A stretch of DNA of 64,000 nucleotides from Spirochaeta thermophila DSM 6192 (GTDB taxonomy: Bacteria; Spirochaetota; Spirochaetia; Winmispirales; Winmispiraceae): positions 1,443,501 to 1,507,500 of the forward strand of contig NC_014484.1 in the NCBI RefSeq assembly GCF_000147075.1. Reading direction: 5' to 3'. The notes beneath the pieces are model-generated. The model searched no databases. It had not been told where the DNA came from and was given only the letters and a program-made list of their open reading frames with translations. Of the stretch, positions 53,323 through 62,227 are shown in pieces. Both the position numbers and the translations under genes were made by a program. Positions within the stretch are counted from its first letter, which is position 1, and every line of letters begins with the position of its first letter.

Positions 53323-53349
53323 TTATACCACGCTCTCTCCACCTGTCAA
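53322..53349 (-). promoter_or_regulatory. Promoter of the GH16 lipoprotein gene
   Basis: On the minus strand a consensus TTGACA (53344-53349), a 16-base spacer and TATAAT (53322-53327). The operator pair begins at the last base of the -10 box. Confidence 0.85.
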
Positions 53350-53371
53350 GAAAAACCTCATCTCGACACCC

Positions 53372-56300
53372 CTAAAGGAGCATGTCCCCGGGGATCGTCA
53401 CCTCCAATGCACGAATCGCTCCCCTCCGGGAGAAGACCGCCTGTGTGAGGGAGGGATCGAGCTCGCCGTTCTCCAGGGACTTCACCATGCCGTCCGCAAA
53501 GACAACCCTCACCTGCAGGTGATCGCCCAAGGTGTAGCACACGGGGATCTGACACAGGGTAAACCCCAGCTGGTGGGCAGAGAGCTTCACCTTGCCTCTC
53601 TTACCCGACACCTCATAGTACTCGAAGGTCCGGGGGGCTGAGAGGAATTCCGCTCGCCTCAAGAGAGCCGGTTCGAAGCAGAGCCTCCCCTCCTTCACCC
53701 GCACCCCCAGCTCCAGCCACCGGGCGAGGATCTCCTCTTTCACCTGGCCGGTCATACCGGGTTGCCTCGCCCCTGTGTGCCTCGGCGTGTGGGAGTAGGG
53801 ATCGAGGGGGAAAGCGCCCTGCTCGGCAGGTGTCTTATTGAACCCGAGCCCTCCCCGAATCCGGTAGTAGTGCCGGGCAAGTGCCCGCGCTCCCTTAAGG
53901 TCGCCACGGTCCCAGGCCTCCCAGAAGAGCTCCCCCACGGCGAGGAGGAGCTTGGCCACCATGTGCCAGTAGATGCTCCCGAGCCCCTCGTACCCGAAGA
54001 AGGTGCCCGAGCGTCCGGTAAACGAGGCGTGATCGAAGACCTCTTCATAGAGGTCGCAGATCGCCTCCGCCTCTGCATCCACGAGCGCTGCATACTCAGG
54101 ACCCTCCTTTAGCTCTGCAAGGCGCGCCTTGAGGACCTCCACGTTTCGGAAATCGGGATGGAAGTGGTAGTATCCCTCGTCGTCGATCCTGAAGAGCCGT
54201 TCGTCACCCCGCTCCTTCATCCTTGTCACGAGCCGGAAAGGGGCAAGGCGTTCGCCCGGGATCACGTTCCGATCGAGGAACCCCGGGAGGTCCCTGTCCG
54301 GATAGAGGAGGAACGAGTCCTGGTCTTCTCTATAGAGGGGACTCCTCCAGAGCGCATCGAGGAGCGAGCGCGCCTCCTCGCCCGAAAGGAGGCCGGAAGA
54401 GAGCACGGCCACCTGTCCCTCGAGCATGGGGTAGAGGTGACGGATGCGTATGCCGCCGTCCTCATCGAGGAGCATGAGGTTGTAGGAATGGTAGAGCCCA
54501 TCGTCCCTCCGGTTCGCCCTGAGCGAGGCATCCACCACCTGCAGGGCACGCTCACAGAAGGAGAGGAGCTCCTCTTTCGAGAGGAGGACGCGCCTGCCGG
54601 GAAGACCGGTACCGTAGAGGTGCTCCCTGTAGGTCTCCCCTGCCCTCCCCATACGATCCAGGAAGGCGCGGCGGTCGCGTGGGGTCCACGCCTCCACCGA
54701 GGCGAACTCCACCAACACAACGTCCACATCGTGGAAGAGGCGGCCTATGGCCTCCGGGACATCCCTCTCCCCCTCCCACGCCGAGAAGAGGCCCCTGAGG
54801 AAGGCGAGGTGCCTGCGGAGGTAGGCGAGCGTGACCACAGAGAGACCGGGGCCGGCGAGGGCATTGTTGGCATCGTTCCACTCGGGCCGCTGGGTGTTCA
54901 TCCAGATACCGCCTTCCGGTACGAGGGAGGTGAGCTTCACCAGCACGGGGAGGAGGAGCTTCTCGAGGAGCGTACCGAGGTACACACCGTCCCCCTCATG
55001 GACGAGCCGTCCATCGGAGCCTTCTCTCTCCACCCGGGCCATGATCCTGCGGTGCCAGTCGTGATCGAACTCGATGGTAGCCCGTGGATTCTCCAGCATC
55101 CTGTGGTACGGCCTCATCCTGTAGGGGATCTCCACATAGGTGAAGATCCTCTTTCTGGAGAGGGTCTCCAGTCGTTCGGGGTACATCTGTGCGAGCTTCT
55201 CGAGCAACCTCAGGAGGTAGACGATCTGGTGGTCGCCCCAATAGCCGATGTTGGCCCAGGGATTCTCGGGCTCGGGGACCTCCCACTCCACCCCATCACG
55301 CGAGATCCGATAGGGGTTGTGGCCGTCCTGGGAACTCGCGTTGAGGAACACCACCACCATGTGTTCCAGGAACTCAGGGAAGGAGACCGCGAGCGCCTCC
55401 CAGTTCTGGAAGATATCGCGCCAGTTGCCTTGGTAGTAGAGCCGGGGCCGGCCCTTCTCGTCCTTGAGCTCTATGGAGAACCGGTTCCACGGCCTCGAGG
55501 GATCCCCGTGCCGCCTACTGAAGTAGAGCGGCAGGTACTCGTAGGCGAGACGCACGAGGTGAGGATCGCCCCGCTTTTCCACCTCGGCCAGGAGGCTCTC
55601 GCGATCCATCTCCTGAGGAAGGGATGCGAGCCAGGAGGCATGGGCCTTAAAGAGAGGTCGGTTGCGCCTCCGAAGGAAATCCGAGAGATCCTCCCGGGAT
55701 ATGGTATAACCGGAGGGGAAGGTGCCCCCCCGCATCACATTGAAGAGCACGTTCGCATAGTGGTGGGCATCGTAGGCCTCCGAGGCGGTACATTGGAACC
55801 CATCGGCCGATCCCACGATACGCTCGAGCTCCTCCATGCCCGCCTCGATATCGCGTTCCAGGGTCGAACGCACCTCACCCCTGTCCTTTTCGAGCAGCGC
55901 CCTCAACCTGAGGACCTCGGTCTGGTCGTAGTCCACGTCGAGTACCACGTACCAGTCCCTGGAGGCTTCGTGGGAGCCCAGTCGCGTCTTGAGCCAGAAG
56001 GCCCCCCTCCGCCCCCTGGTGAGAGACTCGGTCTGCACCTCCTCTCCCCTTCTGAAGGCCTCCACCTGGGCATCCGAGAGCAGGACGGCCTCGGGCCCTT
56101 CCAGGGTGGTCCACGCCACCGTGGTCCGCAGGGCCTCGCTCGGCTCTGCCCTGTCGGTGAGTATGGAGCTGAGCCTGAAGAGTGCGATCGGTCCGGGAAG
56201 GAGCTCGTTCAGCTTGTAAGCATCGACGAGGCAGCTAAACTCATTCTGCACCCGCGATTCTACCCCCGAGGGGAGGATGTTCCGCACACCGGTGAGCACC

Positions 56301-56785
56301 TCTACAGGGTGGCCCCCCCTTTTTCGCTCGAGGCGTACGTACTGGACCAGGCCGAACCGAGGACTGGTGGTCCAGCCGTAGACGAGAGAGAGGCCGAGAT
56401 CGAGGTTCTCCTCTTCGAAGTAGACCGCGGCACCGTTCAACCGCTTGTAGAGGGAGCGCACCACCTCCCACCTGCCCTCGGAGCGACAGGAAAAGGGCTC
56501 CCATACCACCACGCCCTCGGGCGTGAGGATCCGCACGATGAACGAGGCCCCGGTGACTTCCGCCATGTCGGCGAGCTTGTCCTCGGTGTAGTAGGGAAAG
56601 AGCGCATGGTCGGGGTTCTTCCTCCCTGCGGTAATACCCCCATTGGACGTGAGATAGAGCCACAGATCCGAGCCGCTCGCTACCGTGGTGAAGAACCAGG
56701 GGAGCCTGTCGAAGTGCCGGATTCGGTAGTACTTGCCTCCTCCCCATGAGATGACCTCACCCTGAGGGACTACACGCTGTTCCAT
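53372..56785 (-). CDS. Very large GH94-clan (GH149/GH161-like) glycoside phosphorylase
   Basis: A 1137-residue cytosolic protein (no signal peptide) with an N-terminal beta-sandwich, a linker and an alpha/alpha barrel. The motif RPEWNDANNAL near residue 640 matches the WND segment that holds the catalytic Asp in GH94-type phosphorylases. YYQGNWRDIFQNWEAL and NIGYWGDHQIVYLLRLLE are also conserved-looking. It is far longer than cellobiose phosphorylase (about 800) and close to GH149/GH161 beta-1,3-glucan phosphorylases (about 1100). Flanking laminarinase genes and a LacI operator support phosphorolysis of laminari-oligosaccharides to glucose 1-phosphate. The substrate is inferred. Confidence 0.7.
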   Translation of the reverse strand: MEQRVVPQGEVISWGGGKYYRIRHFDRLPWFFTTVASGSDLWLYLTSNGGITAGRKNPDHALFPYYTEDKLADMAEVTGASFIVRILTPEGVVVWEPFSCRSEGRWEVVRSLYKRLNGAAVYFEEENLDLGLSLVYGWTTSPRFGLVQYVRLERKRGGHPVEVLTGVRNILPSGVESRVQNEFSCLVDAYKLNELLPGPIALFRLSSILTDRAEPSEALRTTVAWTTLEGPEAVLLSDAQVEAFRRGEEVQTESLTRGRRGAFWLKTRLGSHEASRDWYVVLDVDYDQTEVLRLRALLEKDRGEVRSTLERDIEAGMEELERIVGSADGFQCTASEAYDAHHYANVLFNVMRGGTFPSGYTISREDLSDFLRRRNRPLFKAHASWLASLPQEMDRESLLAEVEKRGDPHLVRLAYEYLPLYFSRRHGDPSRPWNRFSIELKDEKGRPRLYYQGNWRDIFQNWEALAVSFPEFLEHMVVVFLNASSQDGHNPYRISRDGVEWEVPEPENPWANIGYWGDHQIVYLLRLLEKLAQMYPERLETLSRKRIFTYVEIPYRMRPYHRMLENPRATIEFDHDWHRRIMARVEREGSDGRLVHEGDGVYLGTLLEKLLLPVLVKLTSLVPEGGIWMNTQRPEWNDANNALAGPGLSVVTLAYLRRHLAFLRGLFSAWEGERDVPEAIGRLFHDVDVVLVEFASVEAWTPRDRRAFLDRMGRAGETYREHLYGTGLPGRRVLLSKEELLSFCERALQVVDASLRANRRDDGLYHSYNLMLLDEDGGIRIRHLYPMLEGQVAVLSSGLLSGEEARSLLDALWRSPLYREDQDSFLLYPDRDLPGFLDRNVIPGERLAPFRLVTRMKERGDERLFRIDDEGYYHFHPDFRNVEVLKARLAELKEGPEYAALVDAEAEAICDLYEEVFDHASFTGRSGTFFGYEGLGSIYWHMVAKLLLAVGELFWEAWDRGDLKGARALARHYYRIRGGLGFNKTPAEQGAFPLDPYSHTPRHTGARQPGMTGQVKEEILARWLELGVRVKEGRLCFEPALLRRAEFLSAPRTFEYYEVSGKRGKVKLSAHQLGFTLCQIPVCYTLGDHLQVRVVFADGMVKSLENGELDPSLTQAVFSRRGAIRALEVTIPGDMLL

Positions 56786-56804
56786 CTCGCATATACTCCC
56801 TTCT

Positions 56805-56818
56805 TGTTATCGCTAACA
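56805..56818 (-). promoter_or_regulatory. LacI-type operator upstream of the phosphorylase gene
   Basis: TGTTATCGCTAACA, a near-perfect 14-bp palindrome differing from the sites at 53.3 and 59.6 kb at only a few bases. It sits just downstream of the -10 box. Confidence 0.82.
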
Positions 56819-56820
56819 TA

Positions 56821-56849
56821 AGGATACTGTATTTCCCCCCTTTGTGCAA
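56821..56849 (-). promoter_or_regulatory. Promoter of the phosphorylase gene
   Basis: On the minus strand TTGCAC (56844-56849), a 17-base spacer and TATCCT (56821-56826). Confidence 0.6.
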
Positions 56850-56861
56850 GAGTACATACGC

Positions 56862-57884
56862 TTACCGTCGAGGTGGAGCTACCGTTCCACCTTCTACGAG
56901 AGAGGTCTCAAACAACTCCCGCCTTGCAGGAAGTTCTGGGTGGGTGATCCTCTCGATTAGGAGTTCAGCGGCGCATTCCCCCATCTTCACGAGAGGCTGT
57001 TCCATGGTGGTGAGCGGTGGATGCACCACTCTCGCCTCCGGGATGTTATCAAAGCCTGTGAGAGAAAGTTCTCCCGGGATCTCCACCCCCCTCTCCCGAG
57101 CCCGCCGTATCACACCGATGGCCATCGAGTCCGTACCGCAGACGAGCGCGGTGGGGCGGTCATCCAGTGAAAGGAGCCTGTCCAGGGCCTCCGCCCCGCT
57201 CCCTTCGGAAAAATCTCCCCAGAAGACCCAGTCCTCGCGAAAGCGAAGGCCATACCGGGAGAGTGCTTCCTTGAAACCTTCGAATCGTTCGACAATGTGG
57301 TATGTGGCCACGGTAGAGTGAAGGAAGCCTATCTTCGAATGCCCGTGCGCCACCACATACTCCACGAGGCGTGCCACCCCTTCCCGATTCTTGGTATCCA
57401 CCACGTCCACATGAGGACTTTCCGGCCGCTCCCCCACCACACAGGAGGGGATGTGATACCTCTCTATCTGCTCGAGGTGGGAATCTCCGAAACCCGCGTT
57501 CAGGAAGATGAGACCGTCGACTTTCCGCTCGAAGTAGAGCCTGAAGTAGGGGAATTCCTCCTGATCGTGACGGCGCTGGGAGGAGATGAGGAGATCGTAG
57601 CCCTGATGGATACACGCCCATTCTATACCCTGGAGCAGTCTCACAAAGTAGGGGTTGGATTCGAGACCGATGTTCTCAGGGAGGGGAGCCACTACACCAA
57701 GGCTTCCTATGTATCGTCGAGCGAGGCTCCGCGCCCCGCTGTGGGGGTGGTACCCCAGGTCCTCCATGGCCCGGAGCACACGTTCCCTGGTCTCGGGCCT
57801 CACGTTGGGGGACCCGTTGAGTACACGGGAGACCGTCATGATGGAGACTCCCGCACGCCGTGCCACATCCTTCTGGGTGATCAT
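56862..57884 (-). CDS. LacI-family transcriptional regulator 1
   Basis: A 340-residue LacI protein. The N-terminal HTH and hinge are TQKDVARRAGVSIMTVSRVLNGSPNVRPETRERVLRAMEDLGYHPHSGARSLA. The periplasmic-binding-protein-like sensor domain follows (GSLGVVAPLPENIG...VDGLIFLNAGF...GTDSMAIGVIRRARERG...LTGFDNIPEA). The start at ATG 57884 is set by the family, since the reading frame extends upstream without homology. It lies between the phosphorylase and the second GH16 and is a good candidate for the three shared operators. Confidence 0.9.
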   Translation of the reverse strand: MITQKDVARRAGVSIMTVSRVLNGSPNVRPETRERVLRAMEDLGYHPHSGARSLARRYIGSLGVVAPLPENIGLESNPYFVRLLQGIEWACIHQGYDLLISSQRRHDQEEFPYFRLYFERKVDGLIFLNAGFGDSHLEQIERYHIPSCVVGERPESPHVDVVDTKNREGVARLVEYVVAHGHSKIGFLHSTVATYHIVERFEGFKEALSRYGLRFREDWVFWGDFSEGSGAEALDRLLSLDDRPTALVCGTDSMAIGVIRRARERGVEIPGELSLTGFDNIPEARVVHPPLTTMEQPLVKMGECAAELLIERITHPELPARRELFETSLVEGGTVAPPRR

Positions 57885-57939
57885 GGCGACATTGTAATCA
57901 AGAGGTGCGATTCCCACAATACACATTCCTTTTTTAACG

Positions 57940-57969
57940 AAAAAGGCAGGCAGGGATGCCCTGCCTGCC
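57940..57969 (-). terminator. Rho-independent terminator of the second GH16 gene
   Basis: An 11-bp perfect stem GGCAGGCAGGG / CCCTGCCTGCC with a 3-base loop, then TTTTT on the minus strand, 40 bases past the GH16 stop. Confidence 0.9.
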
Positions 57970-58008
57970 GCCACCACGATACCCAAGGGTACCGTATGAA
58001 GAAGCTTC

Positions 58009-59533
58009 TCACCTCTGGTACCACCTCACCCAGTCCACATACATGGTCACCGGGAACATGCTGTCGTCTATGGTGAAGCCCGGCCAATTGCCCCCGATCG
58101 CGACATTGAGGAGGATGAAGAACGGACGGTGGAACTCCTCGGTGCTGTTGATACTGTTCTCTATGTTCGCCTCGTGGTACTGCACTCCATCGACGAACCA
58201 CTTGATGGACGAGGCATCCCATTCGATGGAGTACACGTGCCACTGGGTCACATCGACGGGGGAAATGTTACCGCCGTAGGAGGCATACCCGCCGGCGTCC
58301 CAGTGGATGGTTCCGTACACGACATCCTCGGTGTTGATGTGCTCCATGATATCGATCTCGCCGCAGGCGGGCCAGCCCACCTGTGAAAAGTTGTTTCCCA
58401 GCATCCAGAATGCGGGCCACAACCCCATTCCAGTGCGAGAGAGGCGGATACGGGCCTCGATCCTCCCGTAGGTGTGATACACCTTGTTTTCGGTCTTGAG
58501 CCTGGCGGAGGTGTAATTCATCCCGCCGTACGACTCCCTCCGGGCGATGATCTGAAGATACCCGCCGCTCACCTGTATGTTCTCGGGCCTGTCGGTATAG
58601 TATTCGAGCTCGTTGTTCCCCCAACCACTTCCCCCTATCTCCGGTGTCCAGTTGGAGGTATCCAAGGACGAGCCCTCGAATTCGTCGCTCCATATGAGCA
58701 CCCAGTCACCAGAAGGAGGTGGTGTGGGCGTGGGTGTAGGCGTACTTCCGCCACTGCCCAGGTGGGTGAACCGGATCCAGTTGATGTTCCACCCTCCGGA
58801 GACCGCATAGATCCCAAAGGCATGGTTCCCCGCAGGAATCGTCACTGTGTGGGACACCGTGGTCCAGTTCTGCCACCCACCCGTCGAGGGGATGCTCACC
58901 GACCCAAGCACGATCGACCCCGCATCCAGATCGGCGCTCAGCTGGCCTCCCCCGTTGAGGCTCGCCACGCGGTACTCGACGAGGTACTCCCCTCCCTCGA
59001 AGTACCGGCTCGCATACGCCATCCAATCACCCGCATCGATCCAGCCCACGTTGAGCCCGCCCTCAACACACGACTCCGTCTGCACCCCGCTCATCGCCGC
59101 ATAGTCCTCGGCCTCGATCACAAACGTGGTGCTCCCCGCAGGCGTGGGCTGTGGGAGTGCTCCCACCCGCGGTGTGCGTGTAGGAGTACCACCCCGTATC
59201 CTGCGCACCCGCGTTGAACCCGATGGTGAACCAGTAGTCGATCACATCACCCTCGGAGAGCCCATTCACCTCGTACCAGAAGGAGGTGCCATCCCGGTTC
59301 ATGCGGACGTTGAGCTGTCCTCCACCGTTCACCTTGTAATGGACGTCGGCCCATCCTGCATCCGCAGCATTGAGCCAGATCCGAGCAGTGTCGGCGTCCA
59401 CATAGTCACACCCACTCTCAAAGGTGGCACGGGAGACCAGGTCTCCACTCAGGTTGACGATCCCCCCTTCACATGCTATAAGCAGCATAAGTACGAGCAT
59501 GAGGGGGGCAAGGTACGGAAGATAACGTCTCAT
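58009..59533 (-). CDS. GH16 beta-glucanase lipoprotein with CBM6, frame broken in the Thr-Pro linker
   Basis: The protein starts at ATG 59533 with a lipoprotein signal (LMLVLMLLIACEGG) and a first beta-sandwich module (DYVDADTARIWLNAADAGWADVHYKVNGGGQ). After THTAGGSTPT the frame turns to nonsense. The rest, in the next frame, is a CBM6-like module (FVIEAEDYAAMSGVQTESCVEGGLNVGWIDAGDWMAYA...), a PTPTPTPPP linker and a GH16 domain with GEIDIMEH and NVAIGGNWPG, ending at 58009. Dropping one base near 59149 gives TPTPTPAGS and joins both. As written the active enzyme is not made in one piece. It has its own LacI-controlled promoter and a good terminator. Confidence 0.8.
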
Positions 59534-59633
59534 CTCCTTCCTCCTCCCATATTTAAGGTTGTGGACCTCCCCACGGGAGGCCATGTGCAAGAGAATCCGG
59601 GTGGCGGCCTAGATCCTCTCCTTTCGCCACGAT

Positions 59634-59647
59634 TGTTAACGCTACCA
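59634..59647 (-). promoter_or_regulatory. LacI-type operator upstream of the second GH16 gene
   Basis: TGTTAACGCTACCA. On the other strand it reads TGGTAGCGTTAACA, identical over 14 bases to the first operator at 53295-53308. Confidence 0.85.
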
Positions 59648-59655
59648 TAAAGATG

Positions 59656-59684
59656 ATTCTACCATCCCTTTTCCCTCCCGTCAA
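59656..59684 (-). promoter_or_regulatory. Promoter of the second GH16 gene
   Basis: On the minus strand TTGACG (59679-59684), a 17-base spacer and TAGAAT (59656-59661), eight bases upstream of the operator. Confidence 0.75.
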
Positions 59685-59738
59685 CGAAAACTTCCGATGA
59701 AAGCTTACGATCGAGGTCGGCTTCTATGGCTCCCCCTA

Positions 59739-60773
59739 CTACCGTTCCTCCAGGGACTGCAGAGTCTCTCCCTCCAGGGGATACACCGGGAAGATGTGCG
59801 TCTCCCTGGGTGCGGCTGGATTACAGATGTGCTTGTAGAGGATCTCGGCGGCCTTCCTCCCCACGTCCACGAGCGGTTGTTCGTTCGAGGCGAGCGTGGG
59901 AGAGATGCCCAAGTCCTTCAGGAACCCGTCGAACCCCACCACCGAGACATCCTCCGGTACACGGAGTCCCAGCCGCCGAAGCGCGACAAGCGCACCCAAG
60001 GCCATCTCGTCGGTCGCACAGAAGAGGGCCGTGGGTCGCTCCCCCATCGATGAAAAGGCGCACTCTACCACCTGGGCTACCTCTTCCTGGTGGTATCCAG
60101 CCCTCCACACCCACTCGTCAGGCACCTCTTCTCCTGTGAGTTCCTTCATCGCCCGTCTGTACCCCTTCTCCCGATCGCGAATGTTCGCATTGTAGAACTC
60201 CTCCCTGAGCCCTACGAAACAGATCCGCCTATGTCCCCGCTTCCAGATCCGCATCACCGTATCGTATCCCGCGCGCTCGTTATCGGTATCCACCCAGGAA
60301 AACTCCTCATCCTCCGGTCGATCTCCTATCACCACACAGGGAATCCTCCGTCTGTTGATCTCCTCACGCACTTCTTGAGGCATCTTCTGTAACCCCACAT
60401 AGATGAGCCCATCCACCTTCCGTTGCCTGTAGGGCCTTAAGTAATCAAACGAGGGGTCCTCGAGGGTGAGAGGCGAGAGGAGGATATCCTGCTGGTACTG
60501 TCTGCAGGCGAGGGATATCCCCCGTATCACCCTCATGAGATAGAGGCTCCCCATCGTGTCGTCGAAACGAGCAGGAGTCATGATGGCCACGGTGTCCGTG
60601 CGTCCCTGGTTGAGGGCCTTCCCCACGAAACTGGGGGAATACCCCAGCACCCGGATCGCCTCCTCCACCCGCCTGCGTGTCTCGGGTCGCACATTTCCCT
60701 TGTTGTTGATGACGCGCGAGACGGTCATGAAGGAGACCCCTGCAAGCCGGGCGACATCTTTCTGTGTGACCAT
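59739..60773 (-). CDS. LacI-family transcriptional regulator 2
   Basis: A 344-residue LacI protein: MVTQKDVARLAGVSFMTVSRVINNKGNVRPETRRRVEEAIRVLGYSP for the HTH, then a sugar-binding sensor domain (DTVAIMTPARFDD, VDGLIYVGLQKMP, ALFCATDEMALGALVALRRLGLRVPEDVSVVGFDGF). It lies ten bases after the GH30 gene in the permease-GH30 operon, so that operon may be its own target. No copy of the 14-bp operator is evident near its gene. Confidence 0.9.
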   Translation of the reverse strand: MVTQKDVARLAGVSFMTVSRVINNKGNVRPETRRRVEEAIRVLGYSPSFVGKALNQGRTDTVAIMTPARFDDTMGSLYLMRVIRGISLACRQYQQDILLSPLTLEDPSFDYLRPYRQRKVDGLIYVGLQKMPQEVREEINRRRIPCVVIGDRPEDEEFSWVDTDNERAGYDTVMRIWKRGHRRICFVGLREEFYNANIRDREKGYRRAMKELTGEEVPDEWVWRAGYHQEEVAQVVECAFSSMGERPTALFCATDEMALGALVALRRLGLRVPEDVSVVGFDGFLKDLGISPTLASNEQPLVDVGRKAAEILYKHICNPAAPRETHIFPVYPLEGETLQSLEER

Positions 60774-60783
60774 ACCCTCCTCT

Positions 60784-62187
60784 TCAGGCCTCCAGGATCA
60801 CGGTCTGGATCGAATGAGGAGGACAGACATGCCGGAATTCTCCACGGTCCCCCTTCCTTCGAACCGAGTACATGATGGAGACATCACGCGAATTGTACAA
60901 GACCAACACGATCCTCCCCTCGGGATCCCGCACCCCCAATGCGAGATCCCGTTGTTCCCAGAAGCGACCACCGGCGGATGAATCCTCATCCCCTGCCTCG
61001 GGAACGGTGACCTCAATCCTCCTGCTCCCGGGACGACACCACCGTGAGAGGTGGCCTATGTAGTAGTACGAGGATTGGGGGAAGACCTCCTTCCCCTCGA
61101 TATCCACGAGCACCGGTGCGTCGCAGAAGTTTCCTGCGTGATTCGGACCCCCTTCCGTGTCGAGCACCACATTCCAGTCGATCCACGCCTTGGCCCCGTG
61201 GAGGAGGTCTTGGATCATCTCGTAGCCGTACCGCTCCCCCACCCACCACTCACCCGGCCTCGCCCCTCCCTCGATGCATCCCTCGGTGAACACGAGGAGC
61301 TTGCCATCGATGCGAGAAGAGGTCTCCTCCACGTTATCATACTGCGGACCGGAGTACCAGTGATAAGCCACTCCGTCCACCACCTCCCTCACCCCTTCGA
61401 GTCCGAAGCTCTCCTCCACCCGTTCCGGAAGCCTGTCCCTGTTGTGGTCCCAGATGAGCACCTTTTTCCCTTCCAGGCCGGCCCCCCTGAACGTGGGCAC
61501 CAGGTGATCCCTGACGAACCGTCCTTCCTCCTCACCGGTGTAGATACACGACTCCCATGTCTGCACCGCCTCGGGCTCGTTCTGGACCGTCACACCCCAC
61601 ACCTCGAGCCCTTCCCCTTGAAGAGCCCTGATGAAGGAGACAAAGTACCGCGCCCACACGGGGTAATATTCCGGAAGGAGCTTCCCCCCGTGGCACATCT
61701 CACGGTTGTCCTTCATCCAGGCCGGCGGGCTCCAGGGGGAGACGAGAAGACGAAGACCACCCGAGACCCTCCACGCATCCTTCACGAGCGGAAGCTGGTA
61801 CCGTCGGGAAGGACCCAGGTCGAACGAAGAGAGTGAGGGGTCCTCCTTCTCCACCAAGGCCCAGTTCCCGAACGAGAAGTCACAGCTGTTCATGTGCGTC
61901 CTCGCAAAGGTATACCCGTGCCCCTCCCTTCGATCGAAGTACATCCGGATCACCCGTTCCCTCTCCTTGTCCGGTAACAGAGAAAGCACGTATCCTGATG
62001 CCTCGGTGAGCGCCCCACCGAAGCCGAGTATGCGCTGATACTCCCGAGAGGGATCGACCACCACCTCCCGCTCGATATACGGTGATCCTGACACGGACGC
62101 AGGACTGCGTTCTTCTGGACGCAGAGGGGTAAGACGCGTTCCCGTGACATACGAAGACTCGTAGAGCACTGCCTCGTTCAAGTCCAT
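60784..62187 (-). CDS. GH30-family glycoside hydrolase
   Basis: A 467-residue intracellular enzyme (no signal peptide) with a TIM barrel and side beta domain. The entry is YQRILGFGGALTEASGYVLSLL, the acid/base glutamate is in VTVQNEPEA, and the nucleophile is in LLVFTEGC. GH30 includes beta-glucosylceramidases, beta-1,6-glucanases and beta-xylosidases. Trimming beta-1,6 branches of laminarin would suit the neighbours, but this is inference. ATG 62187 directly follows GAGGAGG. GTG 62196 would give MRRMDLN. Confidence 0.85.
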   Translation of the reverse strand: MDLNEAVLYESSYVTGTRLTPLRPEERSPASVSGSPYIEREVVVDPSREYQRILGFGGALTEASGYVLSLLPDKERERVIRMYFDRREGHGYTFARTHMNSCDFSFGNWALVEKEDPSLSSFDLGPSRRYQLPLVKDAWRVSGGLRLLVSPWSPPAWMKDNREMCHGGKLLPEYYPVWARYFVSFIRALQGEGLEVWGVTVQNEPEAVQTWESCIYTGEEEGRFVRDHLVPTFRGAGLEGKKVLIWDHNRDRLPERVEESFGLEGVREVVDGVAYHWYSGPQYDNVEETSSRIDGKLLVFTEGCIEGGARPGEWWVGERYGYEMIQDLLHGAKAWIDWNVVLDTEGGPNHAGNFCDAPVLVDIEGKEVFPQSSYYYIGHLSRWCRPGSRRIEVTVPEAGDEDSSAGGRFWEQRDLALGVRDPEGRIVLVLYNSRDVSIMYSVRRKGDRGEFRHVCPPHSIQTVILEA

Positions 62188-62227
62188 CCTCCTCACGTGA
62201 GTAGTAGATATATTCGACCAAAGGTGA

